Below, one piece after another: positions 50,462 through 61,846 of a DNA stretch of 64,000 nucleotides. This DNA comes from a candidate division SR1 bacterium Aalborg_AAW-1. Its GTDB lineage: Bacteria > Patescibacteriota > Gracilibacteria > Absconditabacterales > Absconditicoccaceae. The notes under the pieces are model-generated. The model did not search any database. It was not told the origin of the DNA and saw only the letters and a list, made by a program, of their open reading frames with translations. Both the position numbers and the translations under genes were made by a program. Numbering within the stretch: the first letter of the stretch is position 1; the number at the start of each line of letters is the position of its first letter. The stretch is taken from assembly GCA_001007975.1 (NCBI GenBank), contig CP011268.1, positions 980,757 through 1,044,756 on the forward strand, read 5' to 3'.

Positions 50462-52481
50462 TCTTCCCAGGTTACCTCGTTGGAATAAGATTTTTTTTGT
50501 TATATTAAGTATATTCTTACTTACTCGATGAATAGTAAGTGCGATTTTTTGATACAAATATATTACGTTTTCATCAATCAAAGAAGTGAATAAATGATGA
50601 ACATTTGTCGAAGCTATTACAGATCCTATATCTTATCTTCCTTATCGATGAGATCCAGAAAAAAATCAATTCTATCAAACACTTCTCTTTCCATGATGTG
50701 AAGGTTGATTATCATGAGCATTATGTGACATTCAGACACAAGACAATAAAGTATATCGTGTTCGTATACTACCAGATCTTGAATGGTCTGACGGTACTCC
50801 CTTTACGTTAGATGATGTCATATTTTCTTATCAAGACATTATTGTAAGTAATTTTTGGGATCAACCTTATTTGAGCAAGTACCAAGATATCGTTCTGTCA
50901 GTAAGTGAAGATGAACCAGACGTATTACTCATTACTTTTCCCACAGCTACGGTAGAGAATAGAACATTTTTCCGTTTCCCTATTATACCTCTTCATATTA
51001 TACAAGAATATACACTAGCTCAATATGTAACAGATTTTGCACTCAATCCTGTGACGGTATGATGTACAACATTACAACATAGTAAAGACGAAGATAGTAT
51101 CATTTTTAATGTAAGCAGTTGTCCACAAACCAATATTAATTATTACCAGATTAAATCATTTAACTCTCTTGAAGATCTTCAAAAAAGCATTACTAAACGT
51201 AAACCTATTGTATGATTTTATTATGGGAATACAGAATCTGATTCCTATCGTCTCTTAGAAATAAAAGACAACAACTATATGTCCATGTTTTTCAATACAA
51301 AATCTACGAAACTTACTCCAAGAATACAAAGATCTATTGGTGGTTTTATTAATTACCATCTATGGCAAAGAGAACATACAGGATATTTGTGAAAGTATGA
51401 ATGACTCTTTAATAATTATCTTACAACAGGATCCAATCTCATTTCCTATATCGAAGAAAAAAATCCTTATCTGACCTATGATAAATCTCTCCTTGAACAA
51501 TGAGGTGTAAAATCATTACCCAACATTTTCACCATAGATTGGGCAAAAAGAAAATATGCATTCTATCTTAATTCGACAACTGCTCAAGAATATAGCTTCA
51601 CTATAGAAACTCCAGACCCTGTGAATAATATCAAAGGGGTCTCGAACAAATCTGTGCGTAATCTTGATATCAAATCAGAAAATGAAAACAAAAAACACAC
51701 GATTACGTTCACTATAGGAGCTGATCAACAAGTTCAAGAATGACTCAATACCTTTACTCTAAATGGAACTGTTCTCGGTAAATCACAAGAGATTGCAAGT
51801 ATTGATCTCTATTTTCTCTGAAGAACATCAACACAAACCTGAGACAATTCAATCAATAAAATTAAAATTATTACCCTTGATAATAAAATCTCTAACTATA
51901 TCAGGGTACAGCTACAAGATATTTTTGAAGACAATAATGTACAACATCTCTTTGAATTTGTAGTATATAATAATCAAGAAAAATTCTTAGAAGCCATAAA
52001 TATTAAAGATTATGATATTGTACTAACCAGCATGCAAATCAACTGATTAAATGACATCTATCGTATACTTTCTTCAAATAATTTACAAATCAATCCTTCT
52101 GCATATATCAATCCCGTACTCAACCAATTCCTTCTTGATAACAACAGAGAACAATCTCGTAATATTATAGGAGCTGATATGCCGTTCTTCGTAGTAGGTC
52201 AGCTTATGAAACCATATCGACTACGTAATGATATTGAATTACCTTATACAGGCGATTATACAGAATCAAGCCTAAGAGATATTATACTCAAAAACATTAG
52301 TCTTGTATCTCATAACAATATCAAAGCAAGTACTTTACTGAACAAAGAAAATTTCCTTAACTTCTTAGCAACACAGAAAGACATTACATCTCAACAAGTA
52401 ATCGATAATGATCAATTTGAAGATGTTGCATCTCTACCAGATGAAACTGAAGAAGTGCTTTCAACAAGACAAATAGAATAA
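50454..52481 (+). CDS. Family 5 extracellular solute-binding protein
   Basis: 675 residues. N-terminal signal-anchor (IFFVILSIFLLTRGIVSAIFG) and the SBP_bac_5 hallmark VRILPDLEWSDGTPFTLDDVIFSY near residue 110. The C-terminal half is recognisable by layout only. These proteins usually deliver oligopeptides to ABC permeases, but no permease gene is present here; the C-terminus is a long acidic tail (DQFEDVASLPDETEEVL). About 20 TGA glycines. Translationally coupled to secG. Confidence 0.85.
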
Positions 52482-52511
52482 ATATTTTCATACTATTTTT
52501 CATCATCTCCC

Positions 52512-53162
52512 ATGTTACAAAATTTATTTACTCTTGATACACTCTTTCTTGCTCTTATATTCATCGTTAGCATCTCTCTTCATGAATATGCTCATGCATG
52601 GATGGCCAATAGATTATGAGATCCAACACCTCGCAATCAAGGAAGACTTACACCAAACCCAATTGCACATATTGACCCAGTCTGATTTATTCTTATTTTT
52701 CTTATCTGATTTGGTTGGGGTAGGGCAGTACAATACAACCCCCATTATCTCAAGAATCCTCTTTGGGATGAGTTAAAAATAGCTCTTGCCTGACCAGCTA
52801 TGAATATTCTTCTTAGTATTGGCGCTATCATTATTTTGATCATCTATCAACTTATTGCAGGAGCAGGACAAGATCTCGTTACAGCATTCTGGATGCAATT
52901 TGCATTTATGAATATTGCATTAGCAGTATTTAATATGATTCCAATTCCTCCACTAGATGGTTATAGAGTGATCAAAGTATTTGCACCTCGTTTGATGACT
53001 CAAGTAGAACAATATGGTCAGTATATAATTCTATGATTTGCGTTATTATTTATTCGATGACCAGGATCAGGACTCTTACAAAGTTATATTAGCAATGTAT
53101 CATGATTGATATTTGGATTATTATATGGATTGCTTTCTCTCCCATTACAATTTTTTATATAA
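52512..53162 (+). CDS. Site-2 protease family membrane peptidase (M50)
   Basis: 216 residues, five to six helices; zinc motif HEYAH (residues 25-29, SLHEYAHAWMA) and NMIPIPPLDGYRV with the third ligand. A compact M50B type without a PDZ domain. Could perform regulated intramembrane proteolysis, for example of the membrane anti-sigma protein at 304 (inference). About ten TGA glycines. Its stop overlaps the end of truB by 8 bases. Confidence 0.9.
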
Positions 53163-53904
53163 TATCACCTAATATAACATATTCTATTTTTTTATCATCC
53201 CACTGTGCTATGTGGATGGTTTTTTGTTCGAAAAAATCTAAAGAATGGTCTCCGATAGAGATTCTTTTCAGTGAGATTAAAATTGCATCTCATCCTATCT
53301 GAGTACCAAGCCAATGTCATATTGATCTAATATAGGTCCCTGATCCAACATGAAGTTTGAGTTTTAACAGAGGAAACTGATAGTCGAGCACTTTGTATCC
53401 GTAGATGGTCATGGGGATAGTCAAAAAGATTGGTTTTCACTCCCTTGCATATTCGTAGAGTTTCTTACCTTCAAACTTCTTAGCAGAAAACGGTGTCAGT
53501 GGTAAACTTGGAGTACCAATAAGGGTATCCAAAATTTCTTCAATCTGACTAAGTGGAGGAATATCCTCATACATGGAGGGATCGATAGGCTCTAGGAGTT
53601 TTCGATAATCAAGATCTCGCGTATCACTACGTTGTGAAAAATCGATCGTCGTCTCATATGTCTTATCAGAACCAGTCAGCGAGTGAAGGAGTTTTGTATC
53701 CTTATCAGTCGCAGCAATCATAAGACCTGATGCTAGTGGATCGAGAGTCCCCGCATGTCAGATTTTGATCTTTGGTGGTTTGATACCTGCAGATTTTTCT
53801 TGTTCAGTTAGCGCATCTCGAGCTGGTTGTCTAAGATATTTTTTTACTGCTGATATAGCATCGTGAGAGGTAATGCCTGATGGTTTATGGATAAGAAGGA
53901 GCAT
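53155..53904 (-). CDS. truB: tRNA pseudouridine-55 synthase TruB
   Basis: Makes pseudouridine 55 in the T loop. 249 residues: LLLIHKPSGITSHDAISAVKK, catalytic Asp in KIGHAGTLDPLASGLM, YETTIDF, and the C-terminal GSGTYIRSIGHWLG. TGA glycines in KIGHAG and several later sites. The insert with EQEKSAGIKPPKI in the first domain is unusual. A TTATAAGTTGAAAGTT-type repeat lies upstream. Confidence 0.93.
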
Positions 53905-54004
53905 AGAATAAAGTAGAGATTTATAAGTTGAAAGTTATGAATGAATTAAGTATAGTAAAAAAGCAACGGACATCAATTATTTTATAATATAATTTATTAA
54001 TATA

Positions 54005-54241
54005 ATGGATCAAGAAAAATATTATATATTACTTTTTCAAGCCATGATAAGATTAAGACATCATATCAAAGATATTGATCAAGAATCTTATGAGATATTA
54101 GATATTATTCACAATATACCACTTCTACTATTAGAAAAAAAAGAAATCTGGGAAAATATTATAATAGATCAATTATATAATTATGAAAAAAAGTATCATG
54201 ACAAAAAACCAATATATTCGCATTTATTTCAAAAAAAGTAA
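54005..54241 (+). CDS. Small hypothetical protein (78 aa), glycine-free
   Basis: MDQEKYYILLFQAMIRLRHH..., helical, Ile/Tyr/Lys-rich, no glycine at all. Preceded by an AT-rich leader. No family recognised. Confidence 0.5.
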   Translation: MDQEKYYILLFQAMIRLRHHIKDIDQESYEILDIIHNIPLLLLEKKEIWENIIIDQLYNYEKKYHDKKPIYSHLFQKK

Positions 54242-54349
54242 AATAAATAAAATATAATTACCAGTTTTAAAATAAAACAAATCATATCTATGATGAAAAC
54301 ATCTAGTTTGTTTGTTATCATAAATTATTTTTTCATAATAGATTACTAA

Positions 54350-54781
54350 TTACTTATCCACAAGCATCTCCTTCAGAGATTTTATCACTGCAGCAAAGTG
54401 AGCAATAGTTTTTTGAATCTCGGTAATCTTATGTTGATAATTGTTCAACAATACATTATCTAGAATATCATGAGAGAGAAGCTCTGACATATGTTGGGTC
54501 ATCACCATCATATCAAGTTGCAACATTTCTCTATAGTGTACGATAAGATCTTTTTCACGTTGGAGTTTCGTTTTCGAAGAGTGGTATGATTTTTTGTACA
54601 GATGTTTAAAGGTCTGCTTAAAATTATAGTTATACTCTCCTACTTTATATTCCTGTTTCATATGTTCTAATACCTGATCAATGAGATCAAAAATATCTTT
54701 AAGTTCTTGTTGTAAGTGTTCTTTAGAGATATCGTGATAATTTTGCAATAACAAATCTTGTAAATCCTGAACATGAAGCAT
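54350..54781 (-). CDS. Helical hypothetical protein (143 aa)
   Basis: Predicted all-helical, Gln/Leu/His-rich (LQDLLLQNYHDISKEHLQQE) with coiled-coil character and only one glycine. No family recognised. Monocistronic. Confidence 0.6.
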   Translation of the reverse strand: MLHVQDLQDLLLQNYHDISKEHLQQELKDIFDLIDQVLEHMKQEYKVGEYNYNFKQTFKHLYKKSYHSSKTKLQREKDLIVHYREMLQLDMMVMTQHMSELLSHDILDNVLLNNYQHKITEIQKTIAHFAAVIKSLKEMLVDK

Positions 54782-54947
54782 GGCAATAGTAGATAAGAAA
54801 CTAAAACCATATCCTAAAGATATAAATCAGTATATATGAGAAGAAAAGAAAATACAAGCTCAACAAGAGACATCCATCTCATCTATCTATTGACTCTAAA
54901 ATTAAAATATGTATATATTATTTCTAATTTAATTATTAAGCTCATAC

Positions 54948-55340
54948 ATGAATTACCCTAATGAACAACCTATAGAGCATACATTTCATACGACATATAA
55001 ATCACTCCTATGATTATCATGAGAAAAGGAAAGCCAACCTTTACAAGACCTTTTAGATCAGATTGAGCAATATCACATCACAATCTCTAAACCTAGAGAA
55101 AAATCAGAATTTAAAGGCAATATACTTTGAATTCTTAATGATATATCTAGATTATATCAATCCACTATACCCAAAAATGGAGATGAAAAAGATACTTGGG
55201 AAATATTTATGAATCACTATAGTATTCGTTTTAATTCACTAAAGGGAGAATTAGAATATAAAACAACACCTCTCCACAACACTATCCAATGATCAGTAAA
55301 AAACATTTTCAAGACATTATTTTGAAAAAAAACATCATAA
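54948..55340 (+). CDS. Hypothetical protein (130 aa)
   Basis: MNYPNEQPIEHTFHTTYKSL then LGLSGEKESQPLQ (both glycines TGA). Helical and polar, ending KTLFGKKTS. It lies in the same reading frame as ung, separated from it by one TAA. No family recognised. Confidence 0.6.
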
Positions 55341-55421
55341 TACCATTGTAATCCAATAAGAATATCTGTAGAGTACTGGTATCGTATTTTATACAATGGC
55401 ACTATCATTATAGCAATAACA

Positions 55422-56105
55422 ATTCATCCATCACGATACATACATCTCCAATCTGAGTTTGAGCAAGCGTATTTCGGTCAGATTAGAGGTTTTTTGACAC
55501 AAGAAAAAAAATCTGGAAAAATCATCTATCCATCAGGAGCACATATCTTCAAAGCATTTGATCTGACCCCATGGGATGAGCTCAAAGTAGTAATTCTCGG
55601 ACAAGATCCCTATCATGGTCCAGGCCAAGCGATGGGATTGTCATTCTCTGTGCCCGATGGAGTAGCTTTACCACCGAGCTTGAGAAATATCTACAAAGAA
55701 CTTCACGATGAATGATTTGAAAATTACCAATTATGATCACCACTTATCAAGAATAATACAATATCCTGAGATCTCACGAGACGAGCAGAGCAGTGAGTAT
55801 TGCTTCTTAATAGTATCCTGACCGTGAGAGCAGGAGAAGCCGCCTCTCATAGCAAGATCTGACGACAACATTTTACTGATGCTGTCATAAAAACTATATC
55901 TGAACAGAAAACATGAGTTGTTTTTCTTCTCCGAGGAGCATATGCACAAAGTAAGAAAGCACTGATAGACACACATAAACATACTATATTAGAAACTGTT
56001 CACCCTTCACCTCTTTCTGCTCATCGTTGATGGTTTGGATGTAATCATTTCACATTAACTAATGAATATCTTGCATCAGTAGGGAAAGAGAGTATTATAC
56101 GATAA
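55422..56105 (+). CDS. ung: Uracil-DNA glycosylase (family 1)
   Basis: Excises uracil from DNA. All motifs are present: [19 protein letters not shown] (catalytic Asp, water-activating loop), [23 protein letters not shown], and [13 protein letters not shown] (catalytic His). Nine TGA glycines, including RGWFG. The frame has no ATG between the preceding TAA (55340) and the conserved [19 protein letters not shown] placed the start at the ATT 55422, where the family N-terminus begins. The first TTG, 55494, would remove conserved residues. Start uncertain, identity secure. Confidence 0.9.
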
Positions 56106-56134
56106 CTTTATAACCTTACAAACTTTATAACCTT
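56104..56134 (+). repeat. Intergenic AACTTTATAACCTTA repeat
   Basis: Two near-identical 15-base units (AACTTTATAACCTTA and AACTTTATAACCTTA, separated by C) fill the gap between ung and the next ATG. One of several such arrays in the window. Confidence 0.7.
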
Positions 56135-56434
56135 ATGAACCACTGATCATTCTCATCTACAGTCATCAAACTCCAACAACAGCTCAATAGAATTCAGCCC
56201 AATGAACCATTTGAAGAGGAAGAAGTTAGAGAGATGCTCTTTGATGCTATTTTCACCAAAATTTCTGACACTGACTTAGATAAAATTTTTTCTTGAAAAA
56301 ACCAAGAGCTTCTCGAACAAGGGAAACTCAAAGAAGAAGATATTCTTGTCCTCATTGAACAAAAAATTCCCAACTTTAGTCAGATTATGAAAGAGCTATC
56401 GAAAGAAATCTGTGAAGAATATAAAAACTCATAG
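56135..56434 (+). CDS. Small acidic hypothetical protein (99 aa)
   Basis: MNHGSFSSTVIKLQQQLNRI with an acidic helical body (PFEEEEVREMLFDAI, KLKEEDILVLIEQK). Two TGA glycines. Cotranscribed with ung. No family recognised. Confidence 0.6.
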
Positions 56435-56439
56435 AATAT

Positions 56440-56467
56440 TTGACAAATATATAATTATATTTATATA
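56440..56467 (+). promoter_or_regulatory. Promoter of the 56499 lipoprotein
   Basis: TTGACA (56440-56445), 16-base spacer, TATATA (56462-56467), in very AT-rich DNA that offers other -10 choices. Confidence 0.55.
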
Positions 56468-56498
56468 TCGTAATATAATTTTATATAGTTATAATATC

Positions 56499-56990
56499 AT
56501 GAAAACAAAATTATTATTACCAGCTCTTATTCTTGGATCAAGTCCATTTTTTAATTCTTGTATAAATCAAATAAAAAAAGATTTGAATAACAATCTTTCT
56601 ATACAAAAAATGAATTCAAAACCTACTGATAATAATATTTTTGAACACAAAGACATATCAAATAAAACAATAAAATCTATACTTTCAAATATGATGAAAG
56701 AAAAAAAAGATACTACATTATCTCTTCTAGAACAATGAATTTATCAAAATCCAGATAATATTGATGAGAGTATTATTCAAGAATGCATTAATCAATACAA
56801 AAAATGATCTAATGAAATAGATATTCAATGAAAAATATATATGATTGAATTAATAGAAAATATTAATAGTAATAACTCATCAAAAGAAGTTATAATAATA
56901 GAAAAAAAAATTCCAAAAAATTCTTTTTGTATTGACCCGTCAAAGGAACCTCGTCCAAAATATGAAGTAATTCCATTCTCTTTACCTTAA
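56499..56990 (+). CDS. Putative lipoprotein (163 aa)
   Basis: Signal MKTKLLLPALILGSSPFFNSCIN, with Cys21 in a loose lipobox (FNSC). The mature part is Lys/Asn/Ile-rich. Three TGA glycines (EQGIYQN, KKGSNE, IQGKIY). Its end overlaps the dnaG stop by 9 bases. No known family. Confidence 0.65.
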
Positions 56991-58691
56991 TTTCCCACTC
57001 AATTGTAATAATTGTTGTTTCTGTTCCGAATTGAGATATTTGAATGCACTTTTTTGTAAACTATGAATATAAGGTACAATAATTTGTTTCGCAAAAGGTG
57101 TGTTCTTATCTCCTGTGTTATCACCTAAATTAGCTATTTCTTTCTCTCGTCGTATTTGTCGTACTGGCAACTGGTCAATATATGATTCTAGTGATGTTCC
57201 AGTGAGATGTAAAATTTGTTGTATAGTATCTATCCATGCTGGATCAATCTGTAGACTCATCCAAAAATCATCATAGAGCAGTGCTCCGAGAATGAATAAT
57301 TTTTGGTCAATACGTGCTTGCTGACTTTCAGGATTTTCCGCAATTTGTGATCATTTATTTGGTCTGAAGAGTCTTTTTTCAGTTTTAATATACTGACGAT
57401 ACTGTGACATCACGAGTGCATAATCCATACGCAAACTCTGTGCAATCTGTTCCAAAAAAAGGTTTTGGGTACTCATCGTCTTGGCAGCATGTACCAGATC
57501 AAACAGTCATTGCATAATCTTTTTTCTATCTACTGGTGTCGTTACATCAAACATTGACAGATAGTATTCACTTGCCCATACAAATCCATCTTTCGCTTGC
57601 TGTATCAGTTCTTTGACCTGTTCTTGTGATTGGTCATTATTGCGAATAAGTTCATCGATATCTTTTACTCCTTTATCCGCAAGAGAAATAATCTTTGGAT
57701 AGAGTCCCTGCCCATATGCGATAGCTAATCCTCTGAGTGTAGCCTGTATACCTGCACTATCATTATCAAAGAGAAAATAGAGATGATCATGATATCTTTG
57801 TAATGTCGCAACATGAGCATCAGTCAATGAAGTACCACACGTTGCCACTCCAATATTCAATCCTGCTACTTGGAGTGCAATTACATCAAAATATCATTCT
57901 ACTACAATAATAGCTTGATGATCTTTTACTCCTTTTTTCAAGTGATCGAGTCCATACAACACTTTCGATTTATCATACATGATACTTTCTGGGCTATTGA
58001 GATATTTAGGCTCTTGTCCTGGTTGCAGTGCTCTTGCTCCAAAAGCAATAGTATTCCCCAACTGATCTCTAATAGGCACAATCAAACGATCACGAAAAAA
58101 TGCGTACATCTCATGTTGTCCTTGTTTTGCTAAACCAATCGTAGCCAAATCTTCAAGTGAAAATCCATGTTTTTGAAAATAAGAAAAGAAAACCTGACTC
58201 TGACCAGGTGCATATCCCAATCACAATTCTTTGACGAGTTGATCGGACAATCAACGTTCTTTCTTAAGATACGACAACGCAAATACTCACTCCTTACTTT
58301 CAAGTTGTCAGACAAAAAATTCTTGTGCTAATTTGGTCATTCTTTTTGACTTCTCTTTCTCTGTTTTATATTCTGGAGAAGCTTGTCGCTTACTTTCAAA
58401 ATCACTGATATCGATACGTTCTTGTTCTGCAAGTGATCTTACGGCATCACCATAATCAATTCTTTCTATCTCCATGAGAAAATTAATAGCATTTCCTCAT
58501 TTCCCACATCAGAAACATTTGTAAATTTGTTTCGTTGGCGAAACAAGAAAAGAAGGAGATTTTTCGCTATGGAAAGGACACAATCATGCATAATTACTTC
58601 ATGATTTCTTCAGTGATACGTAACGTCCAACAAGAGAAACAATATCAAGATGGCTAAGAATATGATCTGAAAGCGCTGACAGAACAATAAT
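56982..58691 (-). CDS. dnaG: DNA primase DnaG
   Basis: Synthesises replication primers. About 569 residues: zinc-binding CPFHSEKSPSF...KCFGCGKGG near residues 35-60, TOPRIM with VVEGYFDVIAL and FLFDNDSAGI, and a C-terminal DnaB-interaction part. The open frame has no ATG: after an upstream TAA (58695-58697) come TAT ATT ATT GTT CTG, and the conserved SDHILSHLDIVSLVGRYV starts within 11 codons. I placed the start at ATT 58691. TGA glycines occur at KSGSNY, CFGCG and elsewhere. Confidence 0.92.
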
Positions 58692-58830
58692 ATATTAGTG
58701 AATAAAGTTATATATTACTCTTATATTTACATAATTTTTTCTTCCTTCATAATAAGAAAACTGTGTTTTATTTGCAATAGATGATCATTTAAGTATAATG
58801 ACTCGTTATTCTATTTATTTTCATACCATA

Positions 58831-59292
58831 ATGGATAAAAAATTCATAACAAATGTTAAAATGTTTCTTATAGGAATAGTGCTTTTAGCATTAAGTTTTA
58901 GCTATATCAAAGGACATCCTTGAGAACGAAATTCATTTGTACCTTCTTTACAGATGTTGTATTACAAGGGAGAGCTATTTTTTTACTGACTCATGGGTAA
59001 AGATGTAAGAAGTCTAGAAACCAAACAACAATTTACTAAAATTTACAATGAATTATCGTATTTAGTAGAATCTAGTCATTGTACTGATGAAACTCTTATT
59101 CAACGTATCAAAGAGCAACAAGAAATACTGAAAAATATAGATTATAGTGTCATGAATGATGAACAATATACCGCTATCACTACTGCACAAGATCTGAAAA
59201 AGCAGATAGAAGAACAATGTTCATTGATTAAAGAAATTCCAACAACGTGAAGTAATAACGAGATTCCAACAACGGGCAATAATCAAGAATAA
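58831..59292 (+). CDS. Membrane-anchored hypothetical protein (153 aa)
   Basis: N-terminal anchor (MFLIGIVLLALSFSYI) followed by a mostly helical polar part and a direct repeat at the end: EIPTTGSNNEIPTTGNN. The glycine of the first copy is TGA and that of the second GGC, showing that both are read alike. No family recognised. Confidence 0.65.
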
Positions 59293-59395
59293 ATCACAAA
59301 AAAGAGATTGCAATCTTATAAATCAATCATTATAGATAAAATCTAATGACTAGAGATTCCTGAGGACGAGTGAATAATGACAACAACCTGATAAT

Positions 59396-59524
59396 ATGAT
59401 TTACTATCTCATTCTAGAAACAGTAGTAAAAATAGGATTATTCAAACCGTTGTATGACACTCCTCCAAAAAGGATTTGGACAAGTCAGGGTATCCATTAT
59501 AATGCGTACTCAGAGGTAGGTTAA
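59396..59524 (+). CDS. Possible small ORF (42 aa)
   Basis: MIYYLILETVVKIGLFKPLY, ending SEVG at TAA inside a terminator stem. Coding-like in composition but without support beyond that. The stretch 59293-59395 before it holds nothing I recognise. Confidence 0.3.
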   Translation: MIYYLILETVVKIGLFKPLYDTPPKRIWTSQGIHYNAYSEVG

Positions 59525-59542
59525 TTACTTACCTCTTTTTTT
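59512..59542 (+). terminator. Terminator, rightward
   Basis: AGAGGTA/TACCTCT stem with an 11-base loop followed by seven T. Confidence 0.75.
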
Positions 59543-59548
59543 AAAAAA

Positions 59549-59572
59549 GAAAAAAATCGCTCATAGAGCGAT
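59549..59572 (-). terminator. Terminator of prfA
   Basis: ATCGCTC/GAGCGAT stem with a 3-base loop and T run on the minus strand, 13 bases after the prfA stop. Confidence 0.8.
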
Positions 59573-59584
59573 AGAGTTACTTGC

Positions 59585-60655
59585 TTATTTCATACTTGCT
59601 GCCAAAAGAGCAGTTTGATTTGCAAGATTGACTGAATTGATCATATCATCAATATTTCCAAGTAAGACAGTAGGAAGATTTGACCATGATTCTTTGATAC
59701 GATGATCCGTGATACGATCTTGTGGGAAGTTATACGTTCTAATTTTCTCTGACCTATCTCCGTTACCAATCTGATCCAATCTTGCATTCGTCTGCTCTGC
59801 TTGCTGCTTATCAAGTTCGATTTGATAGAGTCTTGATTTCAAGACTGTCCACGCTTTTTCTTTATTTTGGAGTTGCGATTTACTGTCTCAGATTGTAACT
59901 ATTAACCCTGATGGGATATGACGTAATCTCACTCCTGTCTGGTTCTTATTCGCATTTTGTCCTCCTGCTGAAGATGCTGCATACGTATCCATCTCGACAT
60001 CTTTCTCCTCGATATGAATCTGTACATCTTCTACCTCTGGCACAACCGCGACTGTTACTGTCGACGTATGAACACGACCCTGCGACTCTGTCGCTGGGAT
60101 TCTCTGTACTCTATGTACTCCTGATTCCCATTTCATCTTACTGTATACCTTATCTCCTGACATCTTCACGGTTACATTTTTTACTCATCCGATATCCGTG
60201 AGCTGTTCATCCATAAGTTCTGTTCTTCGTCCTTGTTTCTGAGCGTAGAGCATATAACACTTCAATAATTCTGAAGCAAACAATCCCGCTTCATCTCCAC
60301 CAGCGGCTGGACGAATTTCCAAGAAGATATTCTTATCATCATTGGGATCTCTAGGAAGAAGTGCAATCTTGAGTTCTTCTTCCAATCTCACAATATCTTC
60401 ATTAGCAGAAAGGAGTTGATCATTCGCCATAGCAACAAGATCACTATCTGACTCGCTGTTGATGATTTCTTTCGCTTCATCACGTTCAGAGAGTGCTTGT
60501 TTGTATTTCACAGCGATCTGATAGGCATCTTCCAGGTCAGAGAGCTCTTTGTTGATTTCTCTGGTTTTTTGGAGATCAGAATACACTTCCTCATCCATCA
60601 TCTGGGTCCTGAGTGATTGATATTTTTCGATAATACTACTGAGTTGTTCTGTCAT
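59585..60655 (-). CDS. prfA: Peptide chain release factor 1
   Basis: Recognises UAA and UAG and releases the peptide. 356 residues: PAT anticodon-like tripeptide in [20 protein letters not shown] and the GGQ loop in [17 protein letters not shown], i.e. RF1 rather than RF2. Two TGA glycines (DIGGVKN, VTIGDSK). RF2 (prfB) would terminate at UGA, which would be lethal with UGA as glycine, so its absence is expected; this window shows only RF1. Confidence 0.96.
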
Positions 60656-60660
60656 AGAAA

Positions 60661-60704
60661 AAGTTTATAAGGGTAGAAAGTTAATAAAGTTTATAAGGGA
60701 ATGG
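60661..60704. repeat. Intergenic AAGTTTATAAGGG repeat
   Basis: Two copies of AAGTTTATAAGGG around AGAAAGTTAAT, upstream of prfA (reverse strand reads CCCTTATAAACTT). Same family as the array at 56104. Confidence 0.65.
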
Positions 60705-60822
60705 AGGAGAAAATCAATGGGAAGAGAAAAGTAGAATTTTTAATTTTCGTTAATGGATTAAAAAATCTTATTTTGGATATTTAACTAGTCTTCCATGACA
60801 CATATCAATACTTTATTGCTTT

Positions 60823-60845
60823 AAAAAAATCACACTTTTCAGTGC
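60823..60845 (-). terminator. Terminator of the DedA gene
   Basis: GCACT/AGTGT short stem with GAAA loop and T7 on the minus strand, 18 bases after the stop. Confidence 0.55.
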
Positions 60846-60863
60846 AATTTCTCACTCTATAAT

Positions 60864-61490
60864 CTATAACTCTTCTTTTGTCGGTCTATTCACTGCCCAG
60901 ACGATAATACCGATCACAAGGAGTACAACCGCATATTTTCCATAATGATCATATTTATCGATATAATAGAGGATAGTATCTTGTTGTTGTCAGAAGAAAT
61001 ACCCGATCAGTGTCCATAACGTCGTTCGTATCGCTGTACCTGAGAAAGTCAGAATCATAAATTTTGTTACATCCATATCAGCTGATCAAGCAGGAAGAGA
61101 GATAAGGGATCTTGCTCCAGGCAAGAATCTAGCAAAGAAAACCCATGAACTATCATTTTTCTGGAAAATATCATAGATATTATAGAGTTTTGCTCTCGAA
61201 AAGAAAAAGTATTTTCCATATTTCTCTACAAAATCTCCGATTTTATGTTTACTAAAATATCTCCCTAGAAAAAAATAAGGAATAGTCCCTAACGTACTTC
61301 CTAATGTACCTATGAAAATAGCAAGAACTACATTCATCTTACCGATCGAAGAAAGATAACCAGCCAAAGGCATGATGACCTCGCTAGGAATAGGTGGAAT
61401 AATATTTTCCAAAAATGAAGCAAAAAACAACCCAGGATATCCAACAGTTTCCATAAGATTTATTAACCAATTTCCAATTTCTGCAAACAT
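60864..61490 (-). CDS. DedA family membrane protein
   Basis: Members are proposed lipid scramblases or transporters at the inner membrane. 208 residues with the family pattern: YPGLFFASFLENIIPPIPSEVIMPLAG (E and P residues of the DedA motif), LGSTLGTIPYFFLGRYFS, and FFARFLPGARSLISLPAG, the last glycine TGA. Four to five TGA glycines. Monocistronic, with ATG at 61490. Confidence 0.92.
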
Positions 61491-61617
61491 AGATGACTAT
61501 TTTAAAATATAAATAAACACCGCATCATAAAATGAAAACAATAACTAGAACATACACACTTGAGAACTAATTGCAAGCTCATATTTCTTTCAACCTTAAA
61601 CGAAATAGTATTTTGAC

Positions 61618-61646
61618 TTGATCCTAAAGAGGTAAATTCTTATAAT
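61618..61646 (+). promoter_or_regulatory. Promoter of the CAP-protein gene
   Basis: TTGATC (61618-61623), 17-base spacer, TATAAT (61641-61646). It would give a leader of about 195 bases. Confidence 0.5.
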
Positions 61647-61682
61647 AAAGTTTGTGTTCAAAATTTTTACAAAAAGTTTTGT

Positions 61683-61753
61683 CTGACACAACCTCACTTT
61701 TCGGCTCCTTTTTGGTTGTAAAAAGGGTGACCCTTAGTCAGTGAAGAGTTCAC
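61683..61753 (+). ncRNA. Structured 5' leader of the CAP-protein gene
   Basis: Three-way junction: P1 CTGAC/GTCAG (61683-61687, 61737-61741), P2 ACAACC/GGTTGT (61688-61693, 61714-61719), P3 AAGGG/CCCTT with TGA loop (61723-61735). A further hairpin GTGAA/TTCAC follows (61741-61753). It lies between promoter and start codon. The rest of 61491-61846 holds the promoter and a repeat near 61783-61812; no other gene. Confidence 0.5.
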
Positions 61754-61846
61754 AATGAGAAGTTTAAAGTGTAGTTATAACAAACTATGCACTCTTAACT
61801 TTCAACTTTTGACTGGATATTGTTGGTCTTTATTCTTATATCATGT

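Noticed and set aside
59361..59452. Hammerhead-ribozyme-like core (CTGAGGA ... GAAAC) after the 58831 gene
   Set aside because: The conserved CUGAUGA is not intact and stem II cannot be formed.
61820..61846. Upstream TTG start for the CAP-domain protein
   Set aside because: The ATG at 61847 starts a normal signal peptide; the extra nine residues are not needed.
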